Shown here one piece after another: positions 54,801 through 64,000 of a stretch of 64,000 nt of DNA. The stretch lies in contig JAJEKV010000005.1 in the NCBI GenBank assembly GCA_021234155.1, forward strand, positions 21,186,089-21,250,088. Reading direction: 5' to 3'. Both the position numbers and the translations under genes were made by a program. Numbering within the stretch: position 1 is the stretch's first letter; the number at the start of each line of letters is the position of its first letter. Below the pieces are notes generated by a model that was not told where the DNA came from, searched no databases, and saw nothing but the letters and a program-made list of their open reading frames with translations. The stretch comes from Isoetes taiwanensis. Taxonomy: Eukaryota; Streptophyta; Lycopodiopsida; Isoetales; Isoetaceae.

Positions 54801-57376
54801 ATGGTGATCCAGGACTAAGGTAATGGTAGGTCATAAGATCTTTGGGTCCTATACATGGTTTTGTGGATATTTCACATTCTAACATCTTTTTTTGTTTGCT
54901 TGTCAGTTTAGCAGACATGCAGAATGCCCGACATGGACTTGAAATACTTCTAGAGATGCTAAATGCTGCGGATCCTCATGACAAAAAGGTGCAACTGATT
55001 CTTCTTCCTCTCCACTTTGCAGTCTCCTCTCTTCTCCACCATGTTTTTCTTGTTATTTGGTTCAGCATTATGAAGCCTCGCTTAAGACCATTCTCATAGG
55101 ACAGAAAATCCTTTACTTTGGTCCATGCATTGTCTTGTCCCAACAAAGCTCAGTTCCCGTATCATTTATACTTGCATTCCTTAAAATTATTTTCTGGCTA
55201 TGGGGGATGCATATTAAATTCTAATGACTCGTGCAGGCATTAAAAGGAGAATTAATCATGGAGCTTGTAGAACAATGCCGTTCTACACAACAGCGTGTCA
55301 CAAATTTTGTCAGTAGCACGTCGTAAGATCTTCTGACATTTTTATGTGTTGCCTTGTCCAATGTAGGATTGAAATTTTTTAAAGATAAATTAAGATGAGA
55401 CGAGAGGAAACTGTTTCTCCCTTTATGCGGCTGAGGCTGAAAGCTTTGCTATTACATCAAGGGATCAATTAAGGCTATTTGCCCATTCTATCATCAATAT
55501 AAGTTCGTTTTACAATCTGAAGTGCCTTATATTGCCTAAGCATTTTGTTGAAGAACAAAATATATGGTGTCACATTCATGGGCTATGCATATGCTCTACA
55601 TTCTCAAGAGATAGGAGGTTTATGTTTTTACCACCAAGTAAACAAAAACTGGCAGTCTATTAAAAAACAATCTGTGATTTGGTTCTTATTCTTTTGTTTG
55701 GATTTCGTTTGCAGTAATGAAGGACTGTTATGCCAAGCTTTATCTTTAAATGATGATCTGCAAATTGTTTTAGCAAAGCATGCATCATTGCTTTCTGGGG
55801 CGCCCATGAAGAAGACACAACTTAGTCAGACTGGCAAAACACATCGTCGTGTCCAGGAAGAGGATGAGACAGAGGACGATTTTTCACAACTTGCACACAG
55901 GTATTTAAGTTCCCAACGCTTGATATGCACATTTTGGTTGTACCTCTTATATTTTGGAGCATTGTTGCTTCTTCCTGAGAGCATTATTGGTTCTTCGGAT
56001 ACTTTAGTTTCATAACACTCCATGTAAGTTCTCTGTCATTCTAGCTACATTTCTCACACATACTCTCAGTCGACAGCCCCCTGTCAAACCACTTGGTTTG
56101 TCATCTTCATCAGCTCTTTCACCCATTCCTATTTCTTCAATTTATCAACATCTCATTTTTCTTGCATGCTTTGAAAGCATGTCTTTGCGTGCGCGTATTG
56201 GATTCCTGGAAATATATTGCTGCAGGATATCACATTCTCACTTGCTATGTGTTGTATGGGCTATTTGCACTTGCTTGCTATTGTAATTTCCTTGATATGG
56301 CTGCTTGTTATTGTTATTCCTGCTTGCAATTTTTTTGTATGGAAACTGTAGACCTACTTTGACATAGCACTTGAAGGTCTAGAGGATAGACCCTTCTTTT
56401 AGTTATTTGTTGCCCTTTGCAAAGCATAAACGTACCATTTGAAGACACATTATACAGTACGTTACCTATGCCTTTTTTGGTGTACAGGTCCTCTTCCCGT
56501 GTTCGTATACAGACATCCAACAATACTGTATCCAAGGTACCTCCACCACCATCTGCAATGCCAACAAAGAAAACTAACCCCCAATCTACACGGCGAGAGA
56601 ACACAGTAGACCTGTTAAGCGGTGACTCTTATGATGATCGTCAGTTCAATCAACCAGTTGCTATGGGGAACCGTGTTGGGATGCTGCCCGTGGCAGCGAA
56701 ATCTTTACCTAATGACGGTTCACATCCATTTTCTGCCACTCCACAGCAGCGGAAAACTCCTGTGAATAATTCTTCTCAGTACCACCAGCAAGAACAACAT
56801 GTGAATACAGCATTCTCAGCAATGACCACAAAGAAGATGGGGCAGCCCCCATTCCCAGGATTTCCTTTACCAGCCTCTTCGAGTAACAATCCTAATAATG
56901 TTGGACAAGCTTTCAGCTTGCAGCAACAGGCTCTTCTTTATGGTGCTGATATGCAAAGTATTCTTCAAGCTCAGAAAATGCAAGGGGGTTATGAAGATTC
57001 ATCCGGTTGGAACACTTCTCATGTTGCACCAGGAGATTCTAATCAGGGTTCCCGTAATGCCCCAGATTCGAATCAGGGTTCAGCCCGTCTTCCACCCCCT
57101 CCAATTTACCATGCAGAACGGCAGCAGTTTTTTCACCAAAAACGTGTGCTTACTGACGACCAATCTACTGAAATGTATTCTGCCAATGATATAATGGCTA
57201 GAACACGCAATTTATCAATGGATGAGGCTCGCCAATTGAATGCACATCTAACTGGGAAGCAGCAACCTGACAGCAGACTCTTTGAAGAGCTTGTTAGTGA
57301 TATGCACAATGTCAGAGTCAGGAAGCAACGACCGCCCCAGAATCCCTCTATGGGAACAGGCATTGGTAAGGAGTAA
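51865..57376 (+). CDS. TOM1-like protein (VHS-GAT), nine exons
   Basis: Exons: 51865-51965, 52645-52723, 53150-53248, 53479-53592, 54665-54819, 54907-54988, 55237-55322, 55715-55900 and 56488-57376. All introns are GT-AG and the joined frame is open for 596 residues. Residues 1 to about 140 form a VHS domain ([69 protein letters not shown]). Residues about 183-270 form a GAT domain ([51 protein letters not shown]). The long C-terminal tail is rich in Gln, Pro, Ser and Asn and carries DLLSGD at about 342, a clathrin-box-like motif common in this family. Plant TOL proteins bind ubiquitinated membrane cargo and pass it to ESCRT for vacuolar degradation, replacing ESCRT-0. The ATG is the first in frame with the VHS start. 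A longer 3' exon cannot be excluded, since GTAAGG lies just before the stop. Confidence 0.93.
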
Positions 57377-57717
57377 TTTTATTACTGACGAAGCCGTTGG
57401 AGCTGCATATATTCCTTAATTCGATTATAATACCCGAAACTTCCCGCTTCCTGTATGTCAGGTAAGGAGTGCTCTCTCCTCAATTAAGCAATATCCATGT
57501 AGTACTACTATCATGTGAGTATAGAAGTATGTTGTAATATAGCATTGGGGATTAAAAGGGGTAGTAGACATGGCAAGCTCGGGAGATATGGCTTTTTAAA
57601 TTTAAGGTGGACATTTATATTATACATGTGAATATACATAGATGAAAACATTGTGCGTTTAGCTCGTCATTTGATTAAGAAGACCATGAATATGGGCAGG
57701 GCAATATGCATTTTCAA

Positions 57718-58657
57718 GACAAGCGTTTTATGGTCAGTCAAATTCGTTTATGAATGACGTAGCCAATTTCTTATAAATGACTTGATCTTCATTTTATATA
57801 CACGTCCATTTTCTTTACTTATTTCTTAACTTGGAGAAAATAAGGTTGCATTCCTTAGGAGCAAGTGAACCATGCGTATGTGCTCCAGCATTTTTATGAT
57901 AACAAATTAAAGTTTGGTAAACATCTTTTTATTTTGGAGTGATTAATTAAAAGTACAAATTTAGCGGTTGTCATGGCTTGGAAGTTAATATATAAGTGGT
58001 TTTAGGGTGCAAATCTATTTTGATTTTGATCTTTGGTCCATGAATTTATTGTTTTTGCATTGTTTTAAAAATATCTTACAGTATAGATAGTTTAGGAATT
58101 CATATGTAAGCAATCTTACGATCTAGATTGATTTTGATCCTAATCATTGGTAAGATCTTTACATGTCGCTATCTCGGCCTTTGGTCTATGGTTTTCAAGC
58201 GTTTTATGGTCAGTCAAATTCGTTTATGAATGACGTAGCCAATTTCTTATAAATGACTTGATCTTCATTTTATATACACGTCCATTTTCTTTACTTATTT
58301 TTTAACTTGGAGAAAATAAAGGAGCAAGTGAACCATGCGTATGTGCTCCAGCATTTTTATGATAACAAATTAAAGTTTGGTAAACATCTTTTTATTTTGG
58401 AGTGATTAATTAAAGTACAAATTTAGCGGTTGTCATGGCTTGGAAGTTAATATATAAGTAGTTTTAGGGTGCAAATCTATTTTGATTCTGATCTTTGGTC
58501 CATGAATTTATTGTTTTTGCATTGTTTTAAAAATATCTTATGGTATAGATAGTTTGGGAATTCATATGTAAGCAATCTTACGATCTAGATTGATTTTGAT
58601 CCTAATCATTGGTAAGATCTTTACATGTCGCTATCTCGGCCCTTGGTCTATGGTTTT
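57718..58657 (+). repeat. tandem duplication, ~477-bp unit
   Basis: CAAGCGTTTTATGGTCAGTC begins at 57719 and again at 58195. The two units (to 58194 and to about 58657) are almost identical over their length, with one 14-bp deletion (AGGTTGCATTCCTTA region) and scattered substitutions. The duplication lies about 340 bp beyond the stop of the TOM1-like gene and may touch its 3' region. Confidence 0.9.
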
Positions 58658-59646
58658 CATAAAAGTCACCGCATATGGCTTAATGGAATTGTCTCCCTTG
58701 GCTTTAGTGCTGGGTTTGTAAATCTTTTTTGTTATGCAGAGATTTAAACCTCGTATACCCCATATCCCAACCACAAGACCAAGCATTGCTGCTTTAACAG
58801 TATTGGCAATTTAAACATAGTTAAGTGTGAAGGCCTAAGTGTTCTCAATAGAGTGTTTTCAATTTTCTAGATAGAGTGTTTTAGAATATTTTAGATGCTC
58901 ATGGGTAAATATGTTAATTAAAAATAGAAAGTTTTAAAAAATATTTCATAAATAGATAGATTTTTAAACAGATAGATTTTTAACATCCACGGGAAGCTCA
59001 ACGAGCTTAGAGAACACAACATATTCAGATGTGACCTAACCCCTCACTGTACATAGCTAATAGTGTTCTAGATGCTTATGGGTAAGCACGTTAATTAAAA
59101 AAAAATATATATATCTCTAATATATAATTCTAATGTGGAAAATAAGGGGGCAGCTTACGTGTATGTATTTTTTATAGAAAATTATGATCTTAATTGAATA
59201 CGTGTCAACACAAGAAAATTTGATAGCTCTTTCTAGAACTTTCGCCCAAGCATTTTAAGAAAGATCTTAGGGGCATGCGGAAACTTGATCCGTGTGGGGG
59301 AAAGAGCCTCGAAACTTCAGTATTAAGTGACGGGGAAGAGCCTCGAATGCTCGACTATTAAGTGGGTTTGGAGAGCCCCAGACGATTAATGGAAACTTCA
59401 GCGATGATTCTTTTAGTATTATAAAAGCGGTATGAGCCCTCATTAAAGCAAAAACAGAATCGAGAGTGGGCTTTGAGTGGATCACTGGGGATCTTTTTTG
59501 GCAGGCAGACGTTCGAGGAATGGTAAGTACAGAACTACAGGGTAGGGCAGGCGCTCCAAGAACCAAGACTATTCCATGTCGGCACTCTAGAGTTCTCAGG
59601 GATTTGAAGAGTCGGTGTTGATAATGTAAGTCTTGAGAATGGTTAT
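58658..59646. other. no gene recognised; short duplicated phrase
   Basis: TAGATGCTCATGGGTAAATA near 58890 recurs as TAGATGCTTATGGGTAAGCA near 59071. A 155-codon minus-strand frame at 59267-59734 has no motif and overlaps the repeat element, so it is not called. Confidence 0.4.
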
Positions 59647-60265
59647 TGTGATGATTAACTATCAGGTCTGGAGCGTGTGATTTAGTTTCGTCCAAATCAT
59701 CGTGGCCTTTTCGGTTAGGCTGCACGGCTACCACTCCAGAGGTAGTGGGTTCGAGTCCTGTCTAGACCCTTAAATGTGACAGTATGATTTGGACAACTCA
59801 TGCCCTAGTGGTGTGGGCAACTCGTAATAGGGTTGGGGGTCCAGATGGTTGTCATCACACTCCTCGGTGTTCAGTCCCTTGCAGATCGAGTTCGGTCCGC
59901 CCCCATTTTCCCCGGTTGCAAGCCTTGAAGGAGGGGGGGCCTTGAGGGGAGGATAGTGTGATGATTAACTATCAGGTCTGGAGCGTGTGATTTGGTTTCG
60001 TCCAAATCATCGTGGCCTTTTCGGTTAGGCTGCACGGCTACCACTCCAGAGGTAGTGGGTTCGAGTCCTGTCTAGACCCTTAAATGTGACAGTCTGGAGC
60101 GTGTGATTTGGTTTCGTCCAAATCATCGTGGCCTTTTCGGTTAGGTCGCACTCGCGCTACCACCCGCAGGTAGTGGGTTCGAGTCCTGTCTAGACCCTTA
60201 AATGTGACAGTATGATTTGGACGAAACCAAATCACACGCTCCAGACCTGATAGTTAATCATCACA
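59647..60265. mobile_element. TIR element carrying three tRNA-like modules
   Basis: The 619-bp element starts TGTGATGATTAACTATCAGG and ends with its exact inverse, with inverted repeats of about 50 bp and GTTAT on both sides (59642-59646 and 60266-60270). Inside, the left-end sequence is repeated directly at 59957. Three modules (about 59701-59770, 60011-60080, 60126-60198) share TGGCCTTTTCGGTTAGG, CTACCAC, and GGTTCGAGTCC, a perfect pol III B box (59748-59758, 60058-60068, 60176-60186). The modules lack a pairing acceptor stem, so they are tRNA-derived rather than tRNA genes. There is no transposase. The family is not assigned; 5-bp duplications do not fit PIF or Mutator. Confidence 0.7.
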
Positions 60266-60270
60266 GTTAT

Positions 60271-61009
60271 GGCCTGTTGAGGATAGTTAAAAGCTCCGTT
60301 CACCTTCTCGAATTCTCCAGCGTATTCTGTGGCCTCTGCAAACTGCACCTGCGAAGTGACTGTGCATTACCCATTGTTTTCAAAAGGATTTTTTGAAACA
60401 AATTTCGATTTGCCCTGCTTCAAATGCTCCTTTCAAAATCTTCAGTCAAATATTATGCAGAGGTTCTTGGTATGGAGATGAATTTCTCAATGAAGTGAAA
60501 CCGTAAAACAGCTTGCTTCTAATCATGGAGATGCAAATGTATATTATTAGTTGAGAGTGGTTGTAATATATTATTCTAACTTTTTTATTCTATGTAAAAT
60601 TGAAAGCAGAAAGTCTCGAAACAAACTTGGATACAAATTCCCATATTCTTCACAGAGCAAATCGCTCTGCTATTATAGATTTTCTTTACAAAAATCTCTC
60701 CAAGAGGCTTATATTTTCCAGGCAAATCTTCAACAACAGCTACGAATCAAATGTAGCTTACAGTGCCATGGAATGTGCGATGTAAAAAAAGAGTGAGTTT
60801 CATTCATTGCATAGAAGTCGTATTTAATTAAAGTGGGACAAATCTTGAATTTTGGGACTCGGACTGAAAATGGGACTCACACACCATAAAAGAAATTTCT
60901 GAATTGATTGCTTGAATAGAATTACACATGACACACATAGAATTGGGTTACTTGTTTTCCTCATAAATTTTACAAACCACTAGTTGAGATAGTTTTCAAA
61001 CTTCTCAAT
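60271..61009. other. no gene recognised
   Basis: AT-rich sequence with two overlapping short frames (60551-60796 and 60600-60785, plus) that show no motif. Confidence 0.45.
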
Positions 61010-63560
61010 ATTATGTGCCCTCATACAATGATATAGCATGGAGGTTGCTCATGGCCTTGTCCATCTCCCTTCTTGGGATCTTGTGTGTGTTGTCCTTTGC
61101 AACGTGAGAACTTGGATATGACCATACCACACACTCCACCAATTCCCTCCTTTGAGGGTCAGCATAATTTGCCCTCCACTTCTTCTCCCGCCAGCGCTGT
61201 ATTGCTCCTTCAAGTTGCCCTTCTTGTGTCTCCCAATGGGCTCCCAATATTGAATTTGGAATCCGGGACGCAACTCCTCTCCATCGGGCATAGTGGTGGT
61301 TACATCGAGAGTGCCACCCCTAACCATATTGGACCGCCCTCATCATCGCCTTACTAGCACAAAGTATCCTTCCTTGATGTCCTCAAAGGGATCCCACTCA
61401 GAAGATCAAACCACTTCGGCTTTGAGGCCTTACTTCCCACAAACCACTTGGAACCCTTGTTGGGACCCAAGTGAGCATTCTTAGACGTGCTTGCACCTTG
61501 AGAACCCTCCCATCTTGACTCGGCAAGAACCCGCCTCTTAGCTCCCTCCCACATGGTCGCTCAGTTTCTAAGCATGTCACAACTTTCTCCCAAGTGCTTG
61601 ATTAGGGAGTCCATTTGATTTTTCTTAAGAGTGGAGGTGTGCTTTCCATTTCGACATCATCCCAAAGTGCGTTATGTAATCCTTGATGCCCTTCACCGTT
61701 GGCTAGAGTCTTTGACCTGCCTTGAAGGGAGGTATTGGTTTTGGCTGCCCTTTAGGAATGAGAACTTCACCAAAGAAGCACCCCTTTGCCACAACTCGAT
61801 ACCTTGTACAGCATCCACAACTTGTCACCTGGTCTCCACTTATATTGCATGATTGGTATTCCATCCCTAACCCAAAACTTGAACTGAAGTGGCTTTGTGT
61901 GTCCTGTCAACCGGTCCTTACCATCTAGCAAGTATCCTTCTACAAATGATTTCCAATCACTGCAACCTCATCCATCAAGAAAGCCATTGGGTTGGGGTCA
62001 ATGCAGCTCTCAAACACATCCATTAGTTCGGGGAGAGTGGTCACGTTTTCTCTCTTGAGCTTGGTGGAGAAAGTTCCAAAGAATCCATCTATATCATCAT
62101 GCGTATGCCCAACCATCATGAATCCCACTTTCACAACTTTGAATACTCCCACTGCCGTCAATAGTATGACATAGCCCCAAACATCCATCTATTCTTGTTT
62201 TTTCCAACAGTTGTCCAACCTGAACACATAGCTCCTCTCTAAAGTGATTTCTCAAGTAAGGGGAAATCATCCCAAGTCCTCCTTGATTCACCGACACCTT
62301 GGATGTGAGCTTTTTAGTCAGCCTTTGGTAACAAAGCGGTTGATCATCCATCAAAGCCTCAAAAATGGGTGTCTTTGAAGAAATACCTCCTCCCTTCTAT
62401 CGATCCTTTCTCTAGTGTTCTCGTGCACTTGAAAATAGAGCTCACATGGAAGTTTGGATCATCTCTCCATAGATCAAGCACAAAATGACCATATGTTCCA
62501 GTTCCATGACCATGTGTTAATACACCCGCCGACTTACTTTCATCCTAAAAAGCGTTTTGACAACGCTTGGGTAAAGGATCTAGCTTTGGCAAGAAAGTCT
62601 TGTGTTGGTCCATCTTATCATGAATTATACACAAAAATTTGTCCGGCCGCATCTCGAGAAAATGTTCTCCACCGCCAATACAACTGCCTACATGATATTT
62701 GGTCCCTTTGGTGATCTGCAAATTGCTCCCTAATTGCCATTCTTTCTTTCTCTATTGCGCTTGATGCAAGTGTATCCTTGAGTTGAATGCAAGTGTTGCA
62801 CTTTGAGAATGGCATGTGTTGTAGGACACTCACGCCCCGAGAAGTGAGTGCTCCATAACTTGCTGAAATGTGATTGAGAAAGAGGCCTACCTCCAAAGAG
62901 GTTTCCGGATGGAGTTGACCTCCTTAAGGCACTCCTTTTGGATATAGTGTTGTGGCAACACTTTTTGCACCACTTTCACACCGTGCTCGTTCACCTTCTC
63001 GACTTGTGGGGCATAGATTGAGACATGTATCTCACAAAGCTCTCAAGACCGCAATGGCCTTGAGAGTATTTGCTCTAGGTTTCAAAGTGAGTGCATTACC
63101 ATGTTGGAACAAACTGTGCCCTTTTCTAACCTGCTCCCAAGATCTCAGAAAATGAAGACTTGCTCACCCCAAGAATCCATCTCAATGCTCTCATACATAC
63201 CTTCATGCCCCTCAATTGATATAGTAGTCAGCCCCGTGTTTTCATCATAGCTGGAATTCCTACACAAGGAGTAAAATGAAATTAATCCTATCTTTTTGAA
63301 GTCATCCCAATGTATTGGGACCTTATCTCATCGCAGGTCATCCACATTGTAATCGCCTTTGTGCAATCTAGGTTGCAACACTCTTGTCCCCTAATTGCCT
63401 CCGTGTTTTCTCCTCGGTTGGTGCCATACTTTCCATCCTTTCTAAATATTTGTCACTTCTAGGCCTCTTGGGCACCCTTGGTCTGCTTCTATGAAAGACA
63501 TAGCGTCTCTTCCTTGTGATCAAAGGATGCTCATCGACCACCAAATCTTCCACATGGCCT
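61010..63560 (-). pseudogene. DUF7869-type protein relic, probably transposon-derived
   Basis: The minus strand holds a colinear but broken protein of about 800 codons. In order: a basic N-terminal part with PRVPKRPRSDKYLERMES (63553-63370); MRALRWILGVSKSSFSEIL (about 63150); FSKCNTCIQLKDTLASSA (about 62800), a Cys pair typical of the family; HDKMDQHKTFLPKLDPLPKR (62620); GVLTHGHGTGTYGHF (62510); then KNKNRWMFG and VGFMMVGHTHDDIDGFFGTF (62110), the hallmark GHTH-x-DID-x-x-F motif; and FEDIKEGYFVLVRR (61360). Such proteins occur in mosses, lycophytes and ferns in many copies. I infer a transposase-like role from the conserved Asp and His motifs and the copy pattern; the family is not biochemically described as far as I know. 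Stops and shifts are frequent, so it is dead. Confidence 0.7.
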
Positions 63561-64000
63561 TGGGTGGGCCTTGGGGTGTGTAGTTCAAGAGGGGCATTCT
63601 AGAGTATCACCATTCTTGTGTGTAATATATCTAATTGGCCATCTCAACCGAGCTTGGGACTCAGCAGCCCCGAGCACACAATGCAATCACTAGAGCTTCC
63701 CCGACATGATTGTATCAACTTCGATAAGAAGCTTCACAATGCCAACTCCAAGATGTTCATCTCCCCCCTCTCATCATTCACACTATCAAATGGATCAACC
63801 GCAGCTTATTATGCCCTCTCAAGAAATACCGCCTGCGGTTTGCAAGGGTGCAACAAAAGGCAACCCTTCTTCCTCCATTGGAGCCTAGGGCAATGGCCTC
63901 TCTGGACTTCCTTGGCTCCATTTTACTCATCTCACATGCTCCCCGAATGAAAAAGCTCACATTAAAACCATATAGCCCCAAACACCACAAATATGACCAT
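63561..64000. other. flank of the DUF7869-type relic, no separate gene
   Basis: Open stretches on both strands (63618-63950 plus, 63778-63990 minus) show no recognised motif. This may be the 5' part of the same relic, which could continue beyond the window. Confidence 0.3.

Noticed and set aside
59267-59734. minus-strand frame of 155 codons
   Set aside because: It runs into the TIR element and has no domain or coding-like composition.
59701-60198. tRNA genes suggested by three perfect B boxes
   Set aside because: No 7-bp acceptor stem or recognisable anticodon arm could be paired, and the modules lie inside a TIR element.

Overview
This window looks like a gene-poor nuclear plant genome segment, most likely from a fern or a related non-seed plant. 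The evidence is an 855-residue intronless PPR protein of the PLS/E type, broken PPR copies, a nine-exon TOM1-like (VHS-GAT) gene with GT-AG introns, an intronless F-box gene, and many decayed transposons, including types unusual in flowering plants (a Replitron-like HUH endonuclease and a DUF7869-type protein). The fern assignment is inference; no species can be named.

Layout. 1-9.4 kb: LINE tails, a glycosyltransferase pseudogene (minus), a PPR relic (plus), an intact F-box gene (6942-8063, minus), then a PIF/Harbinger-type non-autonomous element (8227-9352) with exact TAA duplications. 9.4-19.5 kb: a small foldback, a PPR relic, a LINE copy (plus), then a decayed minus-strand block with a gag-like frame, a ~500-codon unknown frame with a TATA box, three ~200-bp tandem repeats, and a frame ending in a recognisable histone H3 fold. 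20-23 kb: a mosaic of repeats, hairpins and iterated motifs. 24-26.6 kb: the PPR gene (minus). 27-30 kb: a Mutator-like MITE with 9-bp duplications and an empty copy of its target nearby, then the Replitron-like gene (minus). 31.5-35.0 kb: a non-autonomous Helitron (minus). 37.5-42.8 kb: a second copy of the 12-kb LINE family, a Ty3 relic, and a different LINE joined to it. 45-51.6 kb: SINE-like repeats, foldback/iteron elements, a pseudogene of a conserved plant family, and the 3' end of a second Helitron. 51.9-57.4 kb: the TOM1-like gene. 57.7-64 kb: a 477-bp tandem duplication, a TIR element carrying three tRNA-like modules, and the DUF7869-type relic.

Only three protein genes look intact: F-box (ubiquitin-ligase substrate adaptor), PPR (organelle RNA processing) and TOM1-like (endosomal ubiquitin sorting). 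They show no functional link. The rest is transposon history. The most interesting items are the H3-fold frame inside a transposon-like block, the HUH endonuclease relic, and a family of hairpin-plus-iteron elements present at three places.
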